A DNA stretch of 64,000 nt from Solibacillus ferritrahens (GTDB taxonomy: Bacteria > Bacillota > Bacilli > Bacillales_A > Planococcaceae), in contig NZ_JAXCLE010000014.1 in the NCBI RefSeq assembly GCF_037027585.1, positions 39,202 to 103,201 of the forward strand, read 5' to 3'. The first letter of the stretch is position 1. Each line of letters starts with the position of its first letter. The notes under the pieces are model-generated. The model was not told where the DNA came from. It saw only the letters and a program-made list of their open reading frames with translations, and searched no databases. Positions 33,854 through 42,354 of this stretch are shown here, in pieces. A program made the position numbers and the translations under genes.

Positions 33854-35099
33854 TTATTTGTTTAAGCCTTTTTCATGTATTCGATAAATCATAGCTGCCA
33901 TTTGTGCTCTTGTTACAGGGTTGTTCGGGCCAAAACGGCTAATAGTATAGCCAGCCATAATTCCTTCTTGTTTCATCGTTTCAATCGCAATATATGCCCA
34001 ATAGTATTTGTTTACATCTTCAAATGAATTCGCACCATTATTCGCAGATTGGCTATAGAATCCTGCATTGTAGAGTACCTGTGCCATTTGTGCTCTTGTT
34101 AAAATAGTATGAGGTGAAAAACGACCTTCGCCAATACCATTGATTATTTTATGTTGCGCTACTAAATGAATCGATTCTAATGCCCAAAAACTCTTCTCCA
34201 CATCAATAAATGAAGTAGTTTTATTTAGTGGGGGCAACGATAAAAACTCACTTAGAATAGCAGCAACTTGAGCTCTTGTTATTCGGTTTATATGTACCAT
34301 CAGAATAGCCGGAGATCCAGCCCTTTTCAGCTAAGAACATAATCTGTTCCTCTGCCCAATGTTCGCTTATGTCTTTGAATTTTTTATTATCATACTGATA
34401 TAAATCCCATTCATCCATTACCCCGCCTACTTTATTTCGATAATAGTCACCTCCCAAATGGTTATATCCGGCATTCGCAATGTCGTATAGATATTCTTTA
34501 GATGCTCGATCAAAACTCCATCCCTTTTTAATTCTTATATCATAATTTGTTTTTGCGAAAAGATATCTCTGATTTAATAGTAAGTTTCCTGCTAAATAGT
34601 TTACCGCTTCTTTATAAGTACTAAATGCACGATACCAGTTATCTCTTCTTTTGCTTTCATCGTAAATTTTGCGATCTTCTCCGTAATCAGCGAGCACAGG
34701 TACCCGTTCATAATCTTCATCAGGCTGCCCTTGTAGTTGCCAAGCATTCTCTGGATTATATCCCCATACTTTTATTCCAAAAAGATTATTGGCATTGATT
34801 GCTATTCTTGTTGTTCCATAGCCACTTTCAATAATAGCCATTCCAATAATAGCGCTAGCAGGGATCCCCCACTTTTCATTTGCTTTCATTGCATATGTAG
34901 AAATTTCATTAATAAAGTCTTTTTTCCTTTGTATCGATGGAACTTCGTATGTCGATAAATAAGCACTACTATTTCTCCCTAACGTTTCATCTTCAAACGG
35001 TAAAAGATTAGCGCCATTTGCACTTGAAGCCAAGGGGTAAATATTAATAAAAAGTAACAAAATTATAAGCGCCATCACTGCTCTTACTGAATTCGCCAA
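33854..35099 (-). pseudogene. SLH-anchored N-acetylglucosaminidase gene with a frameshift near 34280
   Basis: Two frames make one protein. The first (from 35099, TTG behind AAAGGAG) has a signal peptide, a glucosaminidase/muramidase domain (KWGIPASAIIGMAIIESGYG, NLFGIKVWGYNP) and the first SLH repeat ISEHWAEEQIMFLAEKG ending GTYKPNN. The second continues RITRAQVAAILSEF and two further SLH repeats to the stop. The break coincides with a place where two tandem 8-bp units CCGAATAA would encode PNNRITR but only one is present. The product would be wall-anchored and cut peptidoglycan; as read, only a truncated protein without anchors is made. Confidence 0.82.
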
Positions 35100-35240
35100 T
35101 TCTACATCTCCTTTTACAAAATTTACAGACTTAAACTCTTTCATCATAGCAGTTTTTTATTAGACTTAGCGGTTATAATCGCATTTTATTACTATCAATT
35201 CATGGGTGTATTTCCTAGTTTATCCTCTATTTTTAAACAA

Positions 35241-35286
35241 AAAGAAACCACCATTCATCCCCTTTGGACAAATGATGGTTTGTTTC
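35241..35286 (-). terminator. intrinsic terminator after the second small membrane protein
   Basis: Stem AACCATCATTTGTCC / GGGGATGAATGGTGGTT with CTTTTTG following on the minus strand. Confidence 0.75.
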
Positions 35287-35289
35287 GCT

Positions 35290-35445
35290 TTAAGAAAATT
35301 TATTATTTTCTTTAATACCATAAAGAATAAAAAGTACTCCTAATAATAAAAATACGAACCCTTTGGATAACCCGATAATAGTGAAAATAACACCTGCGAA
35401 TAAATAGCCTGCAACGACGGGATTATTATAATTAATAGGTTTCAT
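35290..35445 (-). CDS. small two-helix membrane protein (paralogue of 18600-18755)
   Basis: 51 residues, MKPINYNNPVVAGYLFAGVI and onwards, ending GIKENNKFS. Same length, same hydrophobic layout and ~75% identity to the protein at 18600-18755, with substitutions mostly conservative. A ribosome site GGGGATGG precedes ATG and a terminator follows. Two maintained copies argue for function, which is unknown. Confidence 0.8.
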   Translation of the reverse strand: MKPINYNNPVVAGYLFAGVIFTIIGLSKGFVFLLLGVLFILYGIKENNKFS

Positions 35446-35673
35446 TTTACCATCCCCTTTAAATAAAATGTTGTTATTATTTTTACGAATTAGTCACTGA
35501 AAAGTTACAAAATAAGGATTGAATTCTTATGTTAAACTTACTTTTCACCATCGTGTATGTGGAAGAATCGATATAAGGTGTTATATTCATTTTCATCAAA
35601 ATCTGCCAAAAACTCATTTTATTTCGCGTAAATAAGATAAACAAAGAATTGATTTTCTCCCATAGTTAATCTC

Positions 35674-36237
35674 CTAGTTTTTACGTCGTTTCCTTCTGTT
35701 TAAAATGATTAAAATGACAATGAAAATGGCTAATCCCAGTGAAGTCCAAATTAAAATTTGATTTCTAGTTTGTTCACCACTTAAATTAACTTCTTCAATC
35801 GGAATCTCACCTTCTCCTAGTACCACCAAATCGTTTTGGGAAGAACTCAACTCATTCGTACGACTACATATGATTGATACAAGCGATTTTGCCCCATACA
35901 TCGTTGATTCGTTGGCATAAACCAAATATTCATTTCCCTCAGTAAAATTAAAACCACAATCTCCATCACCTTCACCAGTGGTAATAAGAATTTGTGTTTG
36001 TTCAACACCCTTCCAAGTATTCGTTACCTCAAAAAGAACCGATTTATATGTATATCCTTTTAGACTCCTTTTCTCTTTAATATCTAACACTTTCCCGCTA
36101 AATACTGCGTCTGAACGTTCAAGTTCTTCTTCTACACTTGATAATTCTGCACAGGAACATGCACTTGTTATTGAAGGAAAAGAACCTATAATAAAAATGA
36201 AAGTAAGAAGTATCATTGCTTTCCTCAAAAAAATCAT
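35674..36237 (-). CDS. secreted/membrane-anchored TIMP-like (NTR-fold) protein
   Basis: 187 residues from ATG at 36237 (GGGAG 8 bases before). Signal peptide MIFLRKAMILLTFIFIIGSF ending TSA, then CSCAELSS and an NTR/TIMP-like domain: AVFSGKVLDIKEK, VLFEVTNTWKG, GDCGFNF, EYLVYA, and a cysteine in IICSRTNEL. A C-terminal membrane segment (ILIWTSLGLAIFIVILIIL) with RRKRRKN holds it at the cell surface. Related bacterial proteins begin with CSC but have no proven role. Confidence 0.78.
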   Translation of the reverse strand: MIFLRKAMILLTFIFIIGSFPSITSACSCAELSSVEEELERSDAVFSGKVLDIKEKRSLKGYTYKSVLFEVTNTWKGVEQTQILITTGEGDGDCGFNFTEGNEYLVYANESTMYGAKSLVSIICSRTNELSSSQNDLVVLGEGEIPIEEVNLSGEQTRNQILIWTSLGLAIFIVILIILNRRKRRKN

Positions 36238-36297
36238 CTCCATCACTCCCAAAATTATTTTATAGTACAGAGTCGCAGCGATTGCGAAAGACTATCA

Positions 36298-36653
36298 TTA
36301 TTTCTCCCTATACTTACCATCCCTAATTGCCTTTTTATATTTACCTTCATCTTTTATGGCAATTGCTTCATCTGTACTTATCCCTTGTATAGCGTAATAC
36401 TTTGTTCCTTTTTCATACGCATTCGAAAAGTTTCCAGAATAAGTCCCTTCCATGTCAGAGTACTTTGTCACTTCGCCGATTTCTTCATCTACGCTTTCTA
36501 CATATTCGTCGGTTAATTGATAAATATACCCATCCCAAACAACAAAGTTAGGGCCCAATCTGCTGATGAATTGTCAAATGGATTGGCATTGGAGCAACCT
36601 GATATAAAAACAATAGCTGTGACTATACAGATAAAGTTGTATTTTAACCTCAA
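36298..36653 (-). pseudogene. lipoprotein gene with a frameshift near 36555
   Basis: TTG at 36653 behind GGAGGGG opens MRLKYNFICIVTAIVFISGC, a complete lipoprotein signal, then NPFDNSSAD. Here the frame shifts and the body continues in another frame as LGPNFVVWDGYIYQLTDEYV to a normal stop at 36298. Neither half is sensible alone: the first runs to a stop within a few codons and the second lacks a start and a signal. A one-base indel around GATTGGGCCC is the simplest cause. Confidence 0.7.
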
Positions 36654-36692
36654 AAATATCCCCTCCGTTTAATATTCGTTCTTTTACAATCC

Positions 36693-36971
36693 CTACTTAT
36701 ATACAACTTCGCCATTCTTCAAAAAATCAACTAATTTTTCTTTAAGTTCCTCTGGTTCTATCCAATTTTCATCAAGAAATTCATCTAAAGGTGTGATTTC
36801 CATTTCCACTGATGGATACTCCAGCTTAAGGTCTGCTAAAATCTTTACGTATTGATTGTAATATTCTTCTTTTTGTTCTTCAGTCAAACCTTCCAAGGTT
36901 TCTTCATTTGAAATACATCCTGCTAAAATGGTAATTCCCAGTAAAACCATTATGGATAACATTTTTTTCAA
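36693..36971 (-). CDS. small lipoprotein, 92 residues
   Basis: Signal MKKMLSIMVLLGITILAGC with lipobox and Cys19, then a highly acidic helical body (EETLEGLTEEQKEEYYNQYV...LDEFLDENWIEPEELKEKLV) ending VVYK. Predicted to be membrane-lipid-anchored outside the cell. It lies 39 bp upstream of the frameshifted lipoprotein gene and probably shares a transcript. No family recognised. Confidence 0.75.
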   Translation of the reverse strand: MKKMLSIMVLLGITILAGCISNEETLEGLTEEQKEEYYNQYVKILADLKLEYPSVEMEITPLDEFLDENWIEPEELKEKLVDFLKNGEVVYK

Positions 36972-37153
36972 CTACCCCACCCCTTTTTGTTTTAAAATAT
37001 CTAATTGTAAGAATATTGTATCAACATATGGTATAAATATCCATTTACTCCCTTGGATTCACAAATATTTGTAATTACATCCATTCGAGTAAATAACTTT
37101 CCTTCGTGGTTTTTGAAAAGTTGTGCTATATTCATTATGTCAGGAGTGAGTTG

Positions 37154-37579
37154 ATGAAAAAGTTTTTAACATTTACAGCAATAATTCTTGTTTTACTTGG
37201 AGCAGCTGGTTATGCTGTGTGGCATTTTGGAACAAATATCGCATCCGAAAAAATTATCGAAAAAGTGGAAACTAATTTAGATGATGAAAGTCTTAAAGAA
37301 GTAAATACTTATATTGAGAACGATCCGAAGCTTCAGGAAATGGTTAGCGAGGCAGCAACTACAAATCCAGATTCTCTTCCCTTCCAAACGAAGGAAGAAG
37401 CGACACGTTTGTTAATAAAAAAAGTGGGCGTTACTCGTTTACTGGATATTCAGCAACAAGCGCAAAATGGTGCAATCAATAAGGACGCACTATTAGCCGA
37501 AATCGAAGGTAAACTGTCCGAAGATGAACTTTCTGCTTTAAAGTATGTTATATTTAAAGAACTCAATAAATCAAACTAG
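37154..37579 (+). CDS. membrane-anchored helical protein, 141 residues
   Basis: One N-terminal membrane segment (FLTFTAIILVLLGAAGYAVW) followed by an acidic, helical extracytoplasmic region (EKIIEKVETNLDDESLKEVN, IEGKLSEDELSALKYVIFKE). ATG at 37154 follows AGGAGTGAGTTG at proper distance; an ATG 48 bp upstream has no ribosome site. Similar proteins are common in Lysinibacillus-like genomes without known function. Its promoter lies in the ~150 bp upstream. Confidence 0.72.
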   Translation: MKKFLTFTAIILVLLGAAGYAVWHFGTNIASEKIIEKVETNLDDESLKEVNTYIENDPKLQEMVSEAATTNPDSLPFQTKEEATRLLIKKVGVTRLLDIQQQAQNGAINKDALLAEIEGKLSEDELSALKYVIFKELNKSN

Positions 37580-37611
37580 TCATAATACAAAACGCCAAAA
37601 ACAATTTATAA

Positions 37612-37650
37612 GGGCTCGATTCCGCGAATTAGGAATCGAGCCCTTTTGTT
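37612..37650. terminator. bidirectional terminator between convergent genes
   Basis: Perfect 12-bp stem GGGCTCGATTCC / GGAATCGAGCCC with CTTTTGTTTT on the plus side. Confidence 0.9.
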
Positions 37651-37660
37651 TTACTACTTA

Positions 37661-38362
37661 CTAAATAAAACGATATTTACTTGATAATTGTGAAATAGCC
37701 AAAATAATAGTGAACCCAACAACCAAATACCACACTATATTAATAGAGATCACAAACATGATTAAGCTAAATAAAAGCGCCACTAAAGAGCTAATTATAA
37801 TGGATTGTACACTCGGTAATTTATTTTGTAAGATGAGATACAATGCTAACGGCAATATTAGTGTGAAAATCGGAATATAAATCATCACAAAAGTGTGCTG
37901 AAGCAAGGCTAATGATAGTACTGCAATTACAAAACCGATAGATGTAGTAAATGTTCTTCCCATATTTCCTTTACCTAAAAGCAGTACCAGCATAATTGTT
38001 AAAGCCGCACACATGCCTATGATTGAAACAAATGAATACCCCATAATTAGAGCTGATATAGAAAAACAAACTAAAGAAATACATGGTATCAGCAAGATTA
38101 TTGGTTTTTGCTGTTTTTCAGTATTTAGTACATTTGTAAAGCCAACAAGAAATAATAATGCAAATGGAATCGTTAAATAGCCTAATTCTATTTGATTAAA
38201 ATGGGTAATATAACTAACTTCAAGATTACCAAGCAATATAATGACCAATGATGCACTAATTTGACCTACTAACAACCAAACACTTGATAATTTCAGCTTT
38301 TCAGTAAGCTTCGTTGTAAATACAATTATAGTCAAACCTAATAATAAAGATAAATATAGCAA
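37661..38362 (-). CDS. polytopic membrane protein, 233 residues
   Basis: About seven or eight hydrophobic segments separated by short loops (for example NVLNTEKQQKPIILLIPCIS). No charged catalytic motif. TTG at 38362 is chosen because TTAGGAGGG is 6 bases before it; the frame is open 12 codons further without a ribosome site. Not recognised. The upstream DNA contains TTTATGTTAAAG (38429-38440), a sequence also found before three other genes. Confidence 0.65.
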   Translation of the reverse strand: MLYLSLLLGLTIIVFTTKLTEKLKLSSVWLLVGQISASLVIILLGNLEVSYITHFNQIELGYLTIPFALLFLVGFTNVLNTEKQQKPIILLIPCISLVCFSISALIMGYSFVSIIGMCAALTIMLVLLLGKGNMGRTFTTSIGFVIAVLSLALLQHTFVMIYIPIFTLILPLALYLILQNKLPSVQSIIISSLVALLFSLIMFVISINIVWYLVVGFTIILAISQLSSKYRFI

Positions 38363-38487
38363 ATTTATCCCTCCTAATGATTTCTTTAAAGCTGCCACTT
38401 CGTTTATGTAATCTTAATCCTCTTTATACTTTAACATAAATATCCAATTTATTCTTTACCTTCTCAACCTTCTGGATTAGAAAGATA

Positions 38488-38534
38488 AAAACCCCGAATA
38501 GATACACATTTGAAAGTGTCCGCTATCCAGGGGC
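38488..38534 (-). terminator. intrinsic terminator after the spore protein gene
   Basis: Stem with CCCCTGGATAG / CTATTCGGGG arms, followed by TTTTTATC on the minus strand. The same stem style recurs at 63887. Confidence 0.8.
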
Positions 38535-38546
38535 CAGTCCATTTAT

Positions 38547-38807
38547 TTACTGATCTTTCTTTATGCTTTCCTGAGCCATCCTTACTAGCTCCTTGACCAT
38601 ATTCCCGCCAATTCTTCCACCTACTTTACCAGCTTCTTCAGAAGTAAGTTTCCCGTTGTATCCTTCCTTAAGGGGAATACCTAATTCTTTAGCTACCTCT
38701 AATGCTGCATCTTCTGGTTTGCTAGTGCCGGATACTTTCGCTTTTAATTGATCAAGCTGTTGTCTAGATTCGGGTACAAGTAATTTATTTCTGTTTCTCT
38801 TTGCCAT
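38547..38807 (-). CDS. alpha/beta-type small acid-soluble spore protein (SASP)
   Basis: 86 residues. The C-terminal half has the family block SEEAGKVGGRIGGNMVKELV and VAKELGIPL with KEGYNGKLT in between, and the N-terminus includes LLVPESRQQLDQLK. SASPs coat and protect spore DNA. Probably under forespore control: on the minus strand CGCATA (38851-38856) and CTATGCTA (38827-38834) with a 16-base gap resemble a SigG promoter. It shows the organism sporulates. Confidence 0.93.
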   Translation of the reverse strand: MAKRNRNKLLVPESRQQLDQLKAKVSGTSKPEDAALEVAKELGIPLKEGYNGKLTSEEAGKVGGRIGGNMVKELVRMAQESIKKDQ

Positions 38808-38826
38808 CGAATCACTCCTTTAATAC

Positions 38827-38856
38827 TAGCATAGGCAACTAAGGGCAAAGTATGCG
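38827..38856 (-). promoter_or_regulatory. candidate SigG promoter of the spore protein gene
   Basis: CGCATA, 16 bases, CTATGCTA on the minus strand, fitting the forespore consensus only in part (TGAATA / CATACTA). It ends about 20 bp before the start codon region. Confidence 0.35.
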
Positions 38857-38872
38857 ATGCAGATAATGTTAA

Positions 38873-39442
38873 TCATTTCGTCAATGCAAACACCGCAATT
38901 GGTTCATATTTTGGTGTATTTTCTAAATTTGATTTATATAATACAATTTCATTTACTTGAAAAGATAAGGCCTTTTCTCTAAAAGGGTTATGCGTTTCTA
39001 AATCAACCATTTTAAAATCTTCACTCTTCCCCCACTTCCGCGCCAAAGTGATGTGGGGATGATAAGGACGTGTTTCAAGAGTAAAGCCTTCAGCAAGACA
39101 AGTTTTATAAACAATTGCCTGAATTTGAAATAACTGTTCCACTTTGTTCACCGCTCCCCAAAATATACGAGGAGCTTTTTGAGGACCAAACACATTCAGT
39201 CCTTCAATATCTAACATAAACGCTTTTTGATTTTTAAGAGCTTCCCCAACTGAATGAATAACAGATTGAAGTTGATGTGGATTAACGGAACCAAGAAAAG
39301 CAAGGGTTATATGATAATCACGTAAATCCACCCAACGTTTAAATTGGAAGATCGGTTTAATTCGTGTCAGTTCATCATAAATTGTTTGTTTCACATCATC
39401 CGGAATACGCACTGCCCAAAAATAGTGAGCCTCTCTCTCCAT
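38873..39442 (-). CDS. thpR: RNA 2',3'-cyclic phosphodiesterase (2H phosphoesterase, ThpR)
   Basis: 189 residues. The two family motifs are HITL at 44-47 (RDYHITLAFLG) and HITL at 130-133 (RPYHPHITLARKW). RIFWGAV and FRFE-like elements fit. The family hydrolyses 2',3'-cyclic phosphates of RNA ends and is also called LigT. Cytoplasmic. Single gene; the four-hairpin repeat lies just upstream. Confidence 0.9.
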   Translation of the reverse strand: MEREAHYFWAVRIPDDVKQTIYDELTRIKPIFQFKRWVDLRDYHITLAFLGSVNPHQLQSVIHSVGEALKNQKAFMLDIEGLNVFGPQKAPRIFWGAVNKVEQLFQIQAIVYKTCLAEGFTLETRPYHPHITLARKWGKSEDFKMVDLETHNPFREKALSFQVNEIVLYKSNLENTPKYEPIAVFALTK

Positions 39443-39517
39443 GTGTTTTCACCTCTTTTGCTTTGTTGATTTAGAATTGACATCCATAAAGGAATTAATG
39501 CATTTATATGGTTAAAG

Positions 39518-39712
39518 AAAAATAAGCGGAGGATTTCCTCTTATTTTTAAAATTGTGCTCATTTCAGTGAAAATAAGGGTAGAATTTCCGCTTATTTACG
39601 ATAAAATCATTAAATTTTACGTTTTATTTATAAATAAGGGAAATATCTCCGTTTATTTTGGTTATTTTTCACTTTAATTTTAAAATAAGCGGAATTTGTT
39701 CCTTTATTTTGG
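39518..39712. repeat. four-hairpin intergenic repeat, copy 5
   Basis: Four hairpin units with the same spacing as the other copies (for example AAATAAGCGGAGGATTTCC near the left and AAATAAGCGGAATTTGTTCC near the right). Between the start of thpR and the end of the next acetyltransferase gene. Confidence 0.8.
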
Positions 39713-39744
39713 AGGCTTTCCCTCGGCATATGTACCAAACCTAT

Positions 39745-40224
39745 TTAAACTAATTTCTTCTCCATTATCCAGTAAGTATCATGCCAACCAACATGCACAT
39801 AATCTAATTGTTTATATAAGCGGCAAGCCGAATTTCTTGGATCTACATTTAAACATAGTTTCTGATACTCAAATTTTATTGCTTCCGCTTCGAGCGCACG
39901 CATTAGTGCATGTTCAATTCCTTTACCACGAAATTCTTTCAGGATGGCAATTCCGATTTCGGGCGTTTCAGCATTACCAAAGCCTTTTTGTGCTTCATCA
40001 AACAGTCGCAACCAAATGGCCCCAATCGCCTGTTGTTCATTTTCCGCAATCAAGCCTATATCACCACTTTGTTTCCCCCAACCCTCTACATATTTCGAAA
40101 CAGACGGTTCGTTAAGTATTGTTCGAGGAAAAGGTTTTTGTCCTTCTGGTACAAACGCAGATTCATACACCATATCCCATAAGAAGGGTATATCGCGTTC
40201 TACAAGACTTCTTATTTCAAACAG
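39745..40224 (-). CDS. GNAT-family N-acetyltransferase, apparent CTG start
   Basis: 159 residues if translation starts at CTG (40224), which lies 6 bases after GGAGG and opens FEIRSLVERDIPFLWDMVYE, the usual first strand of GNATs. An ATG at 40173 gives only 142 residues and loses this strand, without a ribosome site. The acetyl-CoA motif KEFRGKGIEHALMRALEA and the last strand SACRLYKQLDYVHVGWHDTY are intact. Confidence 0.8.
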   Translation of the reverse strand: MFEIRSLVERDIPFLWDMVYESAFVPEGQKPFPRTILNEPSVSKYVEGWGKQSGDIGLIAENEQQAIGAIWLRLFDEAQKGFGNAETPEIGIAILKEFRGKGIEHALMRALEAEAIKFEYQKLCLNVDPRNSACRLYKQLDYVHVGWHDTYWIMEKKLV

Positions 40225-40532
40225 TATGAACCTCCATTCGACGAAACTTTGTTATTTGAACTAGTTATCTAATACTTATTAATTATTGTACATTAATATC
40301 TTTTCTTCGCTAGATTTATTATAAAAACCGTTATTATATATCAAAGTGGAGAAGGCTTACTAAACTACATATTAGACAGATGAGTAAATGTTATACTTAA
40401 AAACTGGAGTAAATTGGTACATTAAAAAAAATCCATCTATGCATTCAAACAGCAGCGATTATTAAACTAAGTGAAAAAAAGAAATTTAATTTCCTTTCAT
40501 TTAAATCCGATTAATAAACGAGGAGGTTTTCA

Positions 40533-40955
40533 ATGAATAGTCCTAATAAACAAAAATCAATTGAAGAAGAAATTAGGGATATAAAAAAGCAGACACTAAA
40601 AGTATTGACTATCATTTTCTTAGGCATCTTATCGTCCATCATTTACTGGATTTATTTTGAAGAGGACCTATTAGTTGAAAGCCAGTCTCCTTTTGACGAT
40701 AAAAAAGTAATTATTAATGAAGTTGGAAATTGGTTTATTGGAGGTTCCAATAAAATTAAAATCTATTTTAAAGAGGATGGAAGGACTAGAAACTTCAAAA
40801 GAGTTGAAGTTGATAACTTCCGCGAATCAAATACTAAGGAACGATACAATATTGTGTGGATAGATGAGAACAGAATCTCTATAGCCATGGTATTTGAAAG
40901 ATCTACCCAAGGCTTGGAATATAACTTTACTACTAATTCTATTGAAATGGAATAA
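40533..40955 (+). CDS. membrane-anchored DUF5412-like protein, 140 residues
   Basis: Cytoplasmic, charged start (IEEEIRDIKKQTLK), one membrane segment (VLTIIFLGILSSIIYWIYF, about 24-42), then a beta-rich outer domain with ESQSPFDDKKVIINEVGNWF and IVWIDENRISI. The SPFDDKK phrase recalls DUF5412 proteins, which begin their outer domain with SPN/D-K. AGGAGG precedes the start. Function unknown. Confidence 0.65.
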   Translation: MNSPNKQKSIEEEIRDIKKQTLKVLTIIFLGILSSIIYWIYFEEDLLVESQSPFDDKKVIINEVGNWFIGGSNKIKIYFKEDGRTRNFKRVEVDNFRESNTKERYNIVWIDENRISIAMVFERSTQGLEYNFTTNSIEME

Positions 40956-40965
40956 ACAAAAAAAC

Positions 40966-41003
40966 CCCTGAAAACTAGTATCCATCCATACTAATTTTCA
41001 GGG
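40966..41003. terminator. bidirectional terminator between convergent genes
   Basis: Stem CCCCTGAAAACTAGTAT / ATACTAATTTTCAGGG. On the minus strand it is followed by GTTTTTTTG. Confidence 0.85.
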
Positions 41004-41012
41004 ATCACGATA

Positions 41013-41417
41013 TTATCCTGCATGTTCTTCCTGTAAATATGACACATTCACACGTTGATAAATGATACCGTATACAATCGTCATTAATACCACACTTGCC
41101 ACCATCACTGTAATACTCGGAAATATAAATGCTTTACTCATCGCAAATAAGACATCTGTACGGAACCAGCTTTGGAACGGTATACCGACACTTAAAAGGG
41201 CAGCAAAGAATACCACTTTCACACCAATATGCTTTTCTTTCATTTTACGAATCATCCCATTAATAAATAAACGTAATGCTGCTAATCCAGCCCCAACGAA
41301 AAAGAAAATAACTAAATAACCTTTCACCGCTTCATCTAAAATAAACGCTTTACTCATCATTACTATAATAATTGCAGTAGCAATAGACATCATCACTTTT
41401 GCTTTTTTACTCATCAT
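41013..41417 (-). CDS. hypothetical membrane protein, 134 residues
   Basis: Four hydrophobic segments with basic loops (MIRKMKEKHIG between segments 2 and 3). ATG at 41417 directly follows GAGGAGGACACA; the frame extends 8 codons further to another ATG without a better ribosome site. Resembles small multi-spanning proteins of unknown function near DUF permeases. No catalytic motifs. Confidence 0.68.
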   Translation of the reverse strand: MMSKKAKVMMSIATAIIIVMMSKAFILDEAVKGYLVIFFFVGAGLAALRLFINGMIRKMKEKHIGVKVVFFAALLSVGIPFQSWFRTDVLFAMSKAFIFPSITVMVASVVLMTIVYGIIYQRVNVSYLQEEHAG

Positions 41418-41533
41418 TGTGTCCTCCTCAAAATTCAACATATTGTTGATTTCTATTTATAGTTTAAGTCGAATCAATAATGATAGCAACGAACAAAATT
41501 GGACACATTGTTGATTTTTGAAATTATCAAATG

Positions 41534-42169
41534 TCATTTTATATTTTTATTAAAATTGGCTTTAAGTAAATAAACAACATCATATTTTTCTATTTCATTA
41601 ATATGACCATTAACATCCTGATAAAATTCAGCGCTAAGGGAATTCATTCTTCCATCATTTGAATAACAAATACTGCCTAATACAACTTCGTCTTCAATAG
41701 ATGTATTATCCCCCCGGAAACTCCCCCACACACTTGACATATCATCTAAATCTTTTGAATTTGCGTCATATGCACTGATTGAACTAACGCCTTCCTTACC
41801 GCCAACTGCCATATTAAATGTCGGTTGCTTTGAGATAGAGTTTTTGGAAGTTGTGAATATAATTGATCCATCCCCCTCTACCTGCGTCGAAAGTTCGCCA
41901 ATTTTATCCTCAATCAGATTTCCTGACTCATATTTTTCTATCCATATAGTTACTTCTTTGTATTCTTTGTCTGTATTGAAATCATATACAAATGATTGAT
42001 CAGCACTACTCGACAGAATCGCATTTTCTCTGTCTGTTAGTTCAGCGACAGAAATTGTATTCTTATTTGAATCAAATAAAAAATAATTTAGTAATAATAA
42101 AATTAGCGCTAATGCAGAAAAAACAAGACTGGCTATATTGGTCTTATTCATTTTCTTTTTACTACTCAT
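41534..42169 (-). CDS. membrane-anchored extracytoplasmic protein, 211 residues
   Basis: Short basic N-terminus (MSSKKKMNKTN), one membrane segment (IASLVFSALALILLLLNYFL), then ~180 residues of hydrophilic, beta-rich sequence (FVYDFNTDKEYKEVTIWIEK, GDGSIIFTTSKNSI). No cysteine after the segment, so not a lipoprotein. Not recognised. Divergent from the DUF4440-like gene. Confidence 0.65.
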   Translation of the reverse strand: MSSKKKMNKTNIASLVFSALALILLLLNYFLFDSNKNTISVAELTDRENAILSSSADQSFVYDFNTDKEYKEVTIWIEKYESGNLIEDKIGELSTQVEGDGSIIFTTSKNSISKQPTFNMAVGGKEGVSSISAYDANSKDLDDMSSVWGSFRGDNTSIEDEVVLGSICYSNDGRMNSLSAEFYQDVNGHINEIEKYDVVYLLKANFNKNIK

Positions 42170-42354
42170 TTAGTCCACCTACTTTTAACAGTTTTAAATA
42201 CAAAATTCCCTATATTTATTATACAGTAAATATGTTCCTATAAAATCATTTCCTTACAAATGGCATATTCTTTCCCCTATGATTTAGAGGATTTTAATTG
42301 AGTAATATAGAAATAAGTTTAGATGTAAGTAATTAAAGTTAGGTGGTTATAATT

